Shown here: one piece after another, positions 7,012 through 13,993 of the stretch | Numbering within the stretch: the stretch's first letter is position 1 | How the letters are laid out: the number at the start of each line of letters is the position of its first letter | Assembly: GCA_003353825.1 (NCBI GenBank) | Contig: PIVW01000040.1 | Span: 1 to 20,962, forward strand | DNA: 20,962 bases | Direction of reading: 5' to 3' | Source of the DNA: Chloroflexota bacterium | GTDB taxonomy: Bacteria; Chloroflexota; Anaerolineae; J102 | Notes under the pieces: model-generated | Told to the model about the DNA's origin: nothing | Database searches by the model: none | What the model saw: the letters and a program-made list of their open reading frames with translations, nothing else | Made by a program: the position numbers and the translations under genes

Positions 7012-8334
7012 ATGAGTTCAACCCCACATCTTGAGACAGAACAAACTGAAACGAGTGATAATCGTGATTCCGTTGAGTCAATTGAACAGATCGACGGCGC
7101 CTCTGAATATCAGGATGAAGAGGAAGCAAAGACAGATGATGAGGCTTCAGCGGACGACTTTGTCTCGATTCCGGTTTTAGAACTGGACGATGACGATGAC
7201 GATGAATCCAACCTGTTACCAGATATCGAGCGTGACACAAAACTGGAAGCAGAGGTCGAAGCCGAAGCAACCATACCGGTTGAACGGATCGTTGATGATG
7301 TCAGCATCAACGATCCGGTACGGCAGTACTTGCGCGAGATCGGACGTCATGACCTCCTGACCGCCGAGCAAGAAGTTGCCATAGCCAAACGCATTCGCTC
7401 CGGGCAGGAGGCAGAAGCACGCGTCCTGGAAATGGCCAGTGACGGTATGAGCACCTCTGATGCTCTGACGCTGTTACCTGAGGAGGAGCAGGAGCAACTT
7501 CAGACACTTATCAACGATGGCTATGAGGCCCAAAAGGAGTTGAGCCGCAGTAACCTGCGTCTTGTCGTGAGCGTTGCTAAACGATATATTGGCCGAGGTA
7601 TGAGCTTCTTGGATCTGATTCAGGAAGGCAATCTTGGTCTTCTCAGAGCGGTCGAGAAATTCGATTACGAGCTTGGTTTTAAGTTCAGTACTTACGCAAC
7701 ATGGTGGATTCGACAGTCAATCAGTCGGGCGATTTCCGATCAGGCCAGAACTATCCGTATCCCCGTTCATATGGTTGAAAGTATCAACCGTCTATTGCGC
7801 ATTCAAAGGGATCTGACCCAGGAATCAGGCCGAGAACCAACTGCTGAAGAGATTGCATTGGAAATGGACTTTATCGAGCCCGAAGAAGAGCGGATTGCGA
7901 TCAAGCGGGCGGTGACAAGCGGTGATCCCTTGAATCCGATGCAAAAACGAGCGCTGAAGCGCGCTTCTACCAAAGTCCTTCGCATCAAACGAGTCTCTCA
8001 AGAACCGATGTCACTGGAGATGCCTGTTGGCAATGAAGATAGCAGCTCGTTGGGCGATTTCATCGAGGATGATAGCCTGCCTGCACCCGCTGACGCCGCC
8101 TCCCAGCAATTACTAAAAGAACAGATGCATGAAATCCTAGAACAATTGAGTGATCGTGAGCGTAAAGTCCTAGAGATGCGTTTTGGTTTGAATGATGGTA
8201 TGAGCCGTACGCTGGAAGAGGTAGGCAAAGAGGTTGGCGTCACGCGAGAGCGTATTCGCCAGATCGAGGCAAAAGCACTGCGCAAGTTGCGGCACCCCAT
8301 CCGCAGCCGCAAGCTGAGAGATTATCTAGGGTAG
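7012..8334 (+). CDS. rpoD: RNA polymerase primary sigma factor (sigma-70)
   Basis: This is the housekeeping sigma factor that directs RNA polymerase to -35/-10 promoters like those seen in this window. From ATG 7012 it is 440 residues: an acidic N-terminus (1-90, with a run of six Asp), region 1.2 (about 97-130, [14 protein letters not shown]), region 2 (about 181-253, with [20 protein letters not shown] and [13 protein letters not shown]), region 3, and region 4 (about 380-440) with the [23 protein letters not shown]. Region 3 has an unusual basic insert of roughly 30 residues (about 290-325) before the conserved SQEPMSLE. The start is ambiguous: an in-frame TTG at 6991 would add seven residues, and neither has a clear ribosome site. 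It lies 33 nt behind dnaG and is probably co-transcribed. Confidence 0.95.
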   Translation: MSSTPHLETEQTETSDNRDSVESIEQIDGASEYQDEEEAKTDDEASADDFVSIPVLELDDDDDDESNLLPDIERDTKLEAEVEAEATIPVERIVDDVSINDPVRQYLREIGRHDLLTAEQEVAIAKRIRSGQEAEARVLEMASDGMSTSDALTLLPEEEQEQLQTLINDGYEAQKELSRSNLRLVVSVAKRYIGRGMSFLDLIQEGNLGLLRAVEKFDYELGFKFSTYATWWIRQSISRAISDQARTIRIPVHMVESINRLLRIQRDLTQESGREPTAEEIALEMDFIEPEEERIAIKRAVTSGDPLNPMQKRALKRASTKVLRIKRVSQEPMSLEMPVGNEDSSSLGDFIEDDSLPAPADAASQQLLKEQMHEILEQLSDRERKVLEMRFGLNDGMSRTLEEVGKEVGVTRERIRQIEAKALRKLRHPIRSRKLRDYLG

Positions 8335-8374
8335 CTGCTATTCGACTTTCTCGGCCCCTCCAATACACTGATCA

Positions 8375-9244
8375 TCATGGCGTGTGTACCTCCTTTATCA
8401 AAATAGGTACGCGCCGTCCCACCGCCCGGAATCCAAAACCTTGGTAAAGTCGTTGAGATGTCTGATTGTGCCATTGCGTATTGAGCGTTACGATCTCCAC
8501 CGCATTGTTTGCGGCAAAGTCAAGTGCATCAGCCAAGAGATATCGTCCAAATCCTTGTCCTTGCACGTCAGGATCAATCCCCACACGAATAATCTGAGCA
8601 TGTGTACTATGGACATCGATACAAGCATATCCAGCCAGCGTCTCGTCAACCTCTAAGACAACCAGTCGGCTGGTTGTTAACAGCAATTGTACCAATTCGC
8701 CGCTAGAAAACTGCCAGGGCCAGTCAAAACAGCGGTGATCGAGCGCTTTCAACTCACCAATTTCTGAAGGGGCCAGGGAGCGTAGACGACACAAGCGACT
8801 GGGCAGGTGCTGATCTACCATAGATTGGACAAGGACTGCACGTTCGAAATTGACGATATAGTCGCGTGTCGTAAAGTCGCGTCGGATCAACGGTGGTACC
8901 AGCCAGGATTCCATAGCAAAATGCATCAGATAGCGATTATTTTCGAGCGATAACGCATCTTCCAACGGTTGTAACAAGTGGGTTACACCAATATCAAGGC
9001 GCCAACCATTGACAAGCACGAACCCGCGTATCTGAGCTAAGGCGCGCTGTCTCGAGGTAGCACAGATAAAGCCCCACAGTACCGCGCCAGTATCGGCTAT
9101 GAAGCAATAGTCACGCTCGATCATGCGCAAGAGATCTTCGTAGCCGAAACGAATACAGCTTCGGCGTGCACGTTGGATTAATTGTTGGATGCGGTCGACG
9201 TCGGTAAGTCGAGCACGGCGAACTTCGACTTGAATATCCTGCAT
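8375..9244 (-). CDS. Tandem-GNAT acetyltransferase, RimI-like C-terminal domain
   Basis: The 289-residue protein ends in a clear GNAT domain (about 150-285). Motif A is RVGIDPDVQGQGFGRYLL (220-237) with the Q/R-x-x-G-x-G/A acetyl-CoA loop, followed by N260..A/S..LYQGFGF (about 260-272), as in RimI-type N-alpha-acetyltransferases. The N-terminal half begins like a second GNAT domain (VRRARLTDVDRIQQLI) but lacks a good acetyl-CoA loop, so it is likely degenerate and structural. The substrate (protein N-terminus, amino group of a small molecule) is not predictable. There is no clear ribosome site before ATG 9244. It is convergent with rpoD, separated by 40 bases, and has no operon partner. Confidence 0.8.
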   Translation of the reverse strand: MQDIQVEVRRARLTDVDRIQQLIQRARRSCIRFGYEDLLRMIERDYCFIADTGAVLWGFICATSRQRALAQIRGFVLVNGWRLDIGVTHLLQPLEDALSLENNRYLMHFAMESWLVPPLIRRDFTTRDYIVNFERAVLVQSMVDQHLPSRLCRLRSLAPSEIGELKALDHRCFDWPWQFSSGELVQLLLTTSRLVVLEVDETLAGYACIDVHSTHAQIIRVGIDPDVQGQGFGRYLLADALDFAANNAVEIVTLNTQWHNQTSQRLYQGFGFRAVGRRVPILIKEVHTP

Positions 9245-9306
9245 ATGTCAGTTAAGGTTATTGAAACAGTGCTTGATTCATTGTCATCTTTAGAACACCC
9301 CTATTC

Positions 9307-9414
9307 TTACCACAGCCCCGGTATCTGAGCAATCCGGCGGCGGTCGTCGGGGCGGAGATACTTGGGGAGATTCATATTCAGAAAGCCACAGGTCTCTTCA
9401 TCGCCAGCCCCTAG
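9307..9414 (-). pseudogene. Possible C-terminal gene remnant, unidentified
   Basis: A 36-codon minus-strand frame closed by stops at both ends has protein-like composition. It contains ETCGFLNMNLPKYLRPDDRR and ends in IPGLW before TAA at 9307-9309. No promoter or ribosome site belongs to it; the only internal ATG would leave 22 residues. It lies between the GNAT gene and a patatin pseudogene, in DNA that shows other decay. I do not recognise the family, and a chance frame remains possible. Confidence 0.25.
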
Positions 9415-9448
9415 TTAACGCTGCGGATGGCGGGATTGGTCTGCCAGA

Positions 9449-10255
9449 ATGCTTTCCTGTACCGGGGCAACTTGGCAGGCAAGCAGTTTTCCAGTGTCTC
9501 AAACGGGTGGCACCAGCATGGGCTCTTTTATCGGTGCTGGCTGTGCCTGCGAAATGACTTACGGTGCACTCCACGACCTGGCCAGGGAGATGGGTTCCAA
9601 CGATCTCATTTTCGACCGCACCCTTCCTGTGGTGGCATTGAATCGAACGCGTAAGCTCATGAACATCTATAGAAGGATCTTCGGCGACCGCCATATTGAG
9701 GATGCGTGGAGATCTTATTATTGTGTGTCCGCAAATCTGACGCGATCTAAATCATATATTCACGAGCAGGGTGAGATGGCGTTGGCTGTTCGGGCCAGTA
9801 CTGCCATCCCAGCTGTATTCGCCCCTGTTATGCTCGGTGATGACCTGCTGGTGGATGGCGGCTTGATCAATAACTTCCCGGTGGACATCATGTTGCAGAA
9901 GATCGAAGGGGGTACGATCATTGGGGTAAGTGTCAATCCACCCATGGAGAAAATCCGCAAATACGATATAGATCATCATGTTTCTGGATGGCATATAGCC
10001 TGGAATCGTATGAATCCATTCGCCAGGTAATATGAAGTTCCCACGTTGCCGAACACATTGACGCGCTCCATGGTCATCCACAGTCTGGATAATATGCGCA
10101 ACACCCAACAAATGGCTGACTTGCTCATCCTGCCGGACTTGCGGGATTTCAACAGTATAAATTTCGATGATTATGAGGCTATCATCACGGCGGGTTACGA
10201 AACCGCTCGCCCACAGATAGAGACATGGTTACAGAACGGCGGTATTCCTAAATAG
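9449..10255 (+). pseudogene. Patatin-like phospholipase, broken
   Basis: The frame encodes most of a patatin/RssA-type serine lipase, which hydrolyses acyl esters with a Ser-Asp dyad. The nucleophile elbow GGTSMGSF is at 9506-9529 and the catalytic aspartate is in VDGGLINNFPV (D136 of the reading, about 9854). After NRMNPFAR the frame meets TAA at 10028-10030. The same frame then continues through YEVPTLPNTLTRSMVIHSLD to a natural end at 10255, with the residues expected of the family's C-terminus. One nonsense change therefore splits it. The 5' end is also lost: the glycine-rich oxyanion segment that should precede the nucleophile by about 30 residues is not found upstream. There is no ribosome site. 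It is a decayed gene, not two short genes. Confidence 0.8.
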
Positions 10256-10334
10256 AATGAGTGCGTTTCCAGCGCCACAATAACGCTGTACAAAAGGCAT
10301 TACTATAGCCGGCGGATCGTACCCAAAACGATAA

Positions 10335-10496
10335 GAGTGTGTCCTAAATGAGTTGGAGACATAATGTGTCGCCAGGATTCGACCTAGATTCGTCAACGTA
10401 ACTCCCCGTTTCGGAAGTGCAGAAGGCCTGAACCGACCTCCAAATATGTTAGTATGGTAGGGTAAGATTGCCCTCTAACTCAAAAAGGACACACCC
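10335..10496. mobile_element. MITE-like element, copy 1 (162 bp)
   Basis: The left end GAGTGTGTCCTAAATGAGTT and the right end (minus strand GGGTGTGTCCTTTTTGAGTT) are inverted copies with 16 of 20 positions matching. The element is flanked by an exact 9-bp direct repeat AAACGATAA at 10326-10334 and 10497-10505, read as the target-site duplication. It is too short for a transposase and no significant ORF lies inside. The same termini occur in copy 2 at 11367-11695. It must have been moved in trans by a transposase not seen here; a 9-bp duplication is made by several IS families, so none is named. Confidence 0.8.
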
Positions 10497-10595
10497 AAAC
10501 GATAATACTCTGATGGGGTCTATCATTGAGGCCGTGTGAGTCTGCGAAACTCTGGGAGAGATCACCGACGTATTTCGGGGATTCTTTGGTGAGTC

Positions 10596-10663
10596 CCATG
10601 GTGCACCTTTTGATGCTACAATTGCACCATGATACAATTGTAGCATCAAGAGGTGCACCATGG
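10596..10663. repeat. 68-bp near-perfect palindrome
   Basis: The arms 10596-10624 and 10635-10663 are inverted copies of 29 bp with a single mismatch, which would be a G-U pair in RNA, around the 10-base loop CACCATGATA. Each arm ends outward in a purine-rich ribosome-type site followed by TGCACCATGG. A start codon with identical context therefore points away from the centre on each strand: ATG 10660 plus, ATG 10599 minus. A promoter reading rightward is embedded. This may be an inverted duplication of a gene's leader, or a hairpin-type mobile repeat. Confidence 0.85.
10610..10638 (+). promoter_or_regulatory. Promoter inside the palindrome
   Basis: TTGATG (10610-10615), a 17-bp spacer and TACAAT (10633-10638) predict a transcript from about 10645 toward the B12-subunit gene at 10814. 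The mirror-image minus-strand copy reads TTGATG-17-TGCAAT and is weaker. Because the start lies inside the right arm, the rightward RNA would not contain the full hairpin. Confidence 0.45.
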
Positions 10664-10813
10664 CCGAATTTACCACGAACAACATTCGGGAAAACAGCCT
10701 TTGGTCACGACAAACCTGGTCCTGTTTGGGGCCTACTCGGGGCTTGTCGATCGCATCCACCGTTCTGCTATCCCGCGACTGCACTGGACGTCGCCTTAAC
10801 GAGGTAATCCCTA

Positions 10814-11218
10814 ATGGCCGAAAGAAAAACCAGAGTTCTTGTCGCCAAACCAGGTCTCGACGGCCACGATCGTGGCGCTAAATATGTAGCCCGGTCTCTG
10901 CGCGATGCCGGCTTCGAAGTGATCTACACCGGTATTCGCCAAACCCCCGACATGATCGCCGAAGCCGCCCTGCAAGAAGATGTGGACGTGGTCGGTCTCT
11001 CGATTCTTTCGGGCGCACACATGACCTTAGTGCCTAAAGTAATGCAGGCGCTGGATGAGGCCGGCATGGGAGATGTTGTAGTACTCCTTGGAGGGATCAT
11101 TCCCGATGAAGATGTAGTGACACTGAAGGAGATTGGGGTGGGTGCAGTATTTGGGCCGGGAACACCGGCGCGCGTTTATGTCAATTTCATCCATGCTGAA
11201 CTCGCCGAGCCGGCTTGA
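10814..11218 (+). CDS. Methylmalonyl-CoA mutase, B12-binding subunit (stand-alone)
   Basis: At 134 residues this is a free-standing cobalamin-binding domain, the small partner of split methylmalonyl-CoA mutases (often called mcmA2). It holds adenosylcobalamin in the base-off/His-on form for the radical rearrangement of methylmalonyl-CoA to succinyl-CoA. The DxHxxG motif is DGHDRG (16-21) with H18 as the lower axial cobalt ligand. SILSGAH (63-69) and LLGGIIP (91-97) form the nucleotide-tail pocket. GAGGT lies 8 nt before ATG 10814. The catalytic TIM-barrel subunit is not in the window. The chaperone MeaB lies 0.6 kb downstream on the same strand, which supports this role. Another B12 mutase (e.g. 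isobutyryl-CoA type) is possible. Confidence 0.9.
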   Translation: MAERKTRVLVAKPGLDGHDRGAKYVARSLRDAGFEVIYTGIRQTPDMIAEAALQEDVDVVGLSILSGAHMTLVPKVMQALDEAGMGDVVVLLGGIIPDEDVVTLKEIGVGAVFGPGTPARVYVNFIHAELAEPA

Positions 11219-11366
11219 GACATAGATCGTGGTTTGTATTCCGTTTGTGTTCATTACCAGGTTGCCCGTGAAGGTTCGCCATAAACGCGATTTGAGGCTA
11301 TACCGGTCAGAAAAGAGACACAGATGAATACGGACTTAATATTGAAAAACCGTTCTGATTTATTAT

Positions 11367-11695
11367 GGGTGTGTCCTAAACGAGTTGGGAACAGACTAAC
11401 TCGCAAGGGCTACTTCTGGAAAAGCATCAGTCTAATAATTAATAACGAATAACCAATAATTAATTATTAATGGAACTGCTCGATATCAACGTCACAGTGA
11501 TACCAACATTGTTTTCAGCACTCAAACGCTATACGGCTGCATCCTTCATTAACAGTTAATTACTAACCGTTCACTATTAATTACTTTCTACTGTCCTTCC
11601 TTGCTCAGCCCAAGATATTTTGGGAAAACCTTATTCTCAATCTGGCTAAAGAACGGAGCACATGGGCATGCCAATAACTCATCTAGGACACACCC
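11367..11695. mobile_element. MITE-like element, copy 2 (329 bp)
   Basis: The left end GGGTGTGTCCTAAACGAGTT and the right end (minus strand GGGTGTGTCCTAGATGAGTT) are inverted copies with 18 of 20 positions matching. Flanks of 9 bp, ATTTATTAT (11358-11366) and ATTTGTTAT (11696-11704), match at 8 of 9, as expected of an older target duplication. The interior has two AT-rich stretches of TTAAT/TAAC-type words (about 11435-11472 and 11549-11585) and no ORF. Only the termini resemble copy 1, so the two interiors have different origins or have diverged fully. Confidence 0.8.
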
Positions 11696-11725
11696 ATTTG
11701 TTATACTGCACCTCTAAAGATCGGT

Positions 11726-11754
11726 TTGCCCACTCAGAGTTTGATGAATAAAGA
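11726..11754 (+). promoter_or_regulatory. Candidate promoter of meaB-prs
   Basis: TTGCCC (11726-11731), a 17-bp spacer and TAAAGA (11749-11754) lie about 45 bases before the meaB start. Both boxes are imperfect. No better pair is visible between the mobile element and the gene. Confidence 0.35.
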
Positions 11755-11797
11755 TACCTTGTGACAGGCGAAACGCAACACGAAACACTAACTTAAC

Positions 11798-12832
11798 ATG
11801 TCTGAACTCGACCTAAAATCTACCACCGGCCTGATCTCAGCCCTAGCGGATGGCAATCGCCGCGCCCTTGCTCGTACGATCTCGCACGTCGAGAATAATA
11901 CGAAGTTGGCACAGCCACTTCTGGCTACGTTATACCCACAAGCAGGTCAAGCGCATCTTGTCGGCGTCACCGGTTCGCCAGGGACAGGCAAATCCACACT
12001 TGTCAATCAGGTGGCAAAAGAGTATAGGCGGAGAGATCTCAGCGTTGGTATTGTTGCCATCGATCCCACCAGCCCCTTCAGTGGGGGAGCGATATTGGGG
12101 GATCGGGTACGAATGCGCGATCTTGCGGGTGATCCGGGCATCTTTATTCGCTCGATGGCTACGCGTGGCAATTTAGGCGGTTTGGCACAAGCCGGCGCGG
12201 ATGTGGTCATGGTGTTGGATGCTGCGGGTTTCGACCGCGTTATCGTCGAGACAGTGGGTGTGGGGCAGAGCGAAGTAGAGATCGCCAGCACTGCGCATAC
12301 GACAGTGGTGGTGGAAGCGCCAGGGTTTGGTGATGAAGTACAGGCTATTAAAGCAGGTATTTTGGAAATAGCCGATATCTTCGCCGTGAACAAAGCGGAC
12401 CGGGAAGGGGTCGATCGAGCTGTCATGGCTTTACAGATGATGATCAATCATGGCAGCCCTGGCAGACAGCAAATCATGCATCATGGTCGCATGTTGCCAG
12501 TTGATTGGCCTGAACCTGACATCGACTCTCATGTTTGGACCCCACCGATCTTAGAAACGATTGCCACAATAAACCAGGGTACCGAATCCTTGGTTGATGC
12601 TATCGAAAAACATCGAAGTTACCTCAGACAGAGCGGCCACCTCGCATTACGCGACCGCCTAGGAGCGGCCACCGAACTACACATGATATTGCGAGATACC
12701 TTACTACAGCGCCTGCTTCGACAACTTAGTAAGGAAGAACTCACCAGTTTGGTAAATGCCGTCGCCCAACGTAAAATCGATCCGTACGGTGCCGTACAAA
12801 AACTGCTCGATGCCCACACACACTCATCCTAA
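11798..12832 (+). CDS. meaB: Methylmalonyl-CoA mutase-associated GTPase MeaB
   Basis: MeaB (ArgK-type G3E GTPase, 344 aa, normal length) protects methylmalonyl-CoA mutase and gates cofactor loading, using GTP hydrolysis. Visible motifs are the P-loop GVTGSPGTGKST (56-67), DPTSPFSGGAILGDRVRM (89-106) with the switch residues of the family, VETVGVGQSE (150-159) as Walker B/switch, and the base-recognition NKAD (198-201). The C-terminal helical part would be the dimerisation arm. No Shine-Dalgarno sequence precedes ATG 11798. It follows the B12-binding mutase subunit on the same strand, though a 329-bp MITE-like element now separates them. prs starts 36 nt downstream and is probably co-transcribed. 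Confidence 0.95.
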   Translation: MSELDLKSTTGLISALADGNRRALARTISHVENNTKLAQPLLATLYPQAGQAHLVGVTGSPGTGKSTLVNQVAKEYRRRDLSVGIVAIDPTSPFSGGAILGDRVRMRDLAGDPGIFIRSMATRGNLGGLAQAGADVVMVLDAAGFDRVIVETVGVGQSEVEIASTAHTTVVVEAPGFGDEVQAIKAGILEIADIFAVNKADREGVDRAVMALQMMINHGSPGRQQIMHHGRMLPVDWPEPDIDSHVWTPPILETIATINQGTESLVDAIEKHRSYLRQSGHLALRDRLGAATELHMILRDTLLQRLLRQLSKEELTSLVNAVAQRKIDPYGAVQKLLDAHTHSS

Positions 12833-12868
12833 CTATGCAGTGCATCCCCTTCGAAAGGAGGCCCCCTA

Positions 12869-13837
12869 GTGTCTGAAGGCCTTTATGGTGAACTTGCTGT
12901 AGTCGGTGGTACCAGTAATCCTGACCTTACCGCTCAAATATGTGATTATCTGCGTGTCGTACGCACGCCGGTGACCGTTAAAAGATTCAGCAACGAGAAT
13001 ATATTTGTACGCTTGGAACAAAGTATCCGTGCTAAAGATGTATTTCTGATACAACCTTTTGGGCGGCCGGTCAATGACATGATCATGGAATTGCTCATAA
13101 CCATCGACTGCTTGCGCCGGGATAGTGCCGGGCGCATTACGGCGGTAGTGCCTTACTATGCCTATGGACGTACTGACAAGAAAGACCAGCCGCGTGTCCC
13201 TATAACTGCGCGTTTGCTGGCCGATCTCATATCAGTGGCAGGCGCAGATCGCTTTCTCACCGTCGATCTACACGCCGGGCAAATCCAGGGTTTTTTCACG
13301 ATCCCCACCGATGAATTGACGGCAAAACACAAATTTGTGCAGTACATACGAGATAACAATCTGCACGAAAACGCCGTCATCGTCGCCCCAGATGTCGGGG
13401 CAGTGCGGCGGGCCCGTAATTTCGCCGCGGAGTTGGATATCCCCTTGGCCATCATCGAAAAACGACGAAGTTTAGAAGGGGATCAGACCAAGATGTACAA
13501 TCTGATAGGTTATGTCGAAGGTCTCACCAGTATCCTCATCGATGATGAAATCGACACCGCCGGCACCCTCTGCAAGGCAGCCGAATTTCTTAAGGAGAAA
13601 GGGGCAACTAGTGTATACGCGCTAACGACCCATGCCGTTTTTTCCGAACCGGCTCCAGATCGTCTGGCCGCTGCACCTATTGACCATATCGTCGTCAGCA
13701 ACACCCTGGATATCGAGCCAGACAAGTGTGAACGTCTGGGCGCCAAACTGATCGTGCTCAGCCTGGCGCCGTTACTGGGCGAAACCATCCATCGCATCCA
13801 TCAGGGTCTAAGTGTTGGGGCAATGTTCTCAGAATAA
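12869..13837 (+). CDS. prs: Ribose-phosphate pyrophosphokinase (PRPP synthase)
   Basis: The 322-residue enzyme transfers pyrophosphate from ATP to ribose 5-phosphate, giving PRPP for purine, pyrimidine, histidine, tryptophan and NAD synthesis. Class I features are the metal/ribose-phosphate segment DLHAGQIQGFF (133-143) and the PRPP loop ILIDDEIDTAGTL (222-234). The flexible catalytic loop reads YGRTDKKDQPR (99-109), where most class I enzymes have YARQDRK; the conserved Gln that contacts ATP is Thr here. The start is a GTG at 12869, set firmly by a near-perfect AAAGGAGG at 12854-12861, 7 nt upstream. It sits 36 nt behind meaB. Its last nine bases overlap the remnant of a dehydrogenase gene on the other strand. 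Confidence 0.93.
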   Translation: MSEGLYGELAVVGGTSNPDLTAQICDYLRVVRTPVTVKRFSNENIFVRLEQSIRAKDVFLIQPFGRPVNDMIMELLITIDCLRRDSAGRITAVVPYYAYGRTDKKDQPRVPITARLLADLISVAGADRFLTVDLHAGQIQGFFTIPTDELTAKHKFVQYIRDNNLHENAVIVAPDVGAVRRARNFAAELDIPLAIIEKRRSLEGDQTKMYNLIGYVEGLTSILIDDEIDTAGTLCKAAEFLKEKGATSVYALTTHAVFSEPAPDRLAAAPIDHIVVSNTLDIEPDKCERLGAKLIVLSLAPLLGETIHRIHQGLSVGAMFSE

Positions 13838-13984
13838 TCTGTGATGTGACTCAGTGCGAGCGCCACAGCAAATGGCGGCCCCGGCCTCGGTATAACCGAT
13901 AGCGATAGCGCGCCCGATCCCGCGGCCTGCGCTGGTGATGACGGCTACTTTTCCGGAAAGTGCCGGCTGCTTGTGAACGCTCAT
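13829..13984 (-). pseudogene. Short-chain dehydrogenase (SDR), 5' fragment
   Basis: A 51-residue reading starts at ATG 13984 with GAGGT 7 nt upstream. It encodes the first strand and helix of an SDR Rossmann fold: GKVAVITSAGRGIGRAIAIG, the TGxxxGIG cofactor motif with Ser for the first Gly, and then GYTEAGAAICCGARTES. After about 46 codons the match to the family ends and the frame stops at 13829, inside the 3' end of prs on the other strand. Full SDRs have about 250 residues, so roughly 80% is deleted. It begins 9 nt after the amidase stop codon and so was the last gene of that operon. The start region is well preserved, which suggests a recent loss. Confidence 0.8.
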
Positions 13985-13993
13985 AATCAAACC

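Larger units (their letters stand above)
10256..10813. other. Repeat-bearing intergenic region before the B12-subunit gene
   Basis: This stretch holds a MITE-like element (10335-10496), a 68-bp palindrome (10596-10663) and a promoter inside it, each listed separately. A plus-strand frame starting MAEFTTNNIRENS at ATG 10660 runs to 10881 and overlaps the next gene out of frame. It has a usable ribosome site but no recognisable family, so I do not call it as a gene. The rest shows nothing I can name. Confidence 0.5.
11219..11797. other. Intergenic region between B12 subunit and meaB
   Basis: The region is dominated by the second MITE-like element (11367-11695). The 148 bases before it show nothing recognisable. 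The 102 bases after it hold a candidate promoter for meaB. No coding frame is supported. Confidence 0.5.

Noticed and set aside
10526..10807. 93-codon plus-strand frame running through the palindrome
   Set aside because: It reads both arms of the palindrome, giving the mirrored peptides MVHLLMLQ and similar by construction. No ribosome site or family match.
10660..10881. 73-codon plus-strand frame starting MAEFTTNN
   Set aside because: It has a plausible ribosome site but overlaps the start of the B12-subunit gene out of frame, and its second half is Arg/Ser-rich shadow sequence. Kept only as a note in the region entry.
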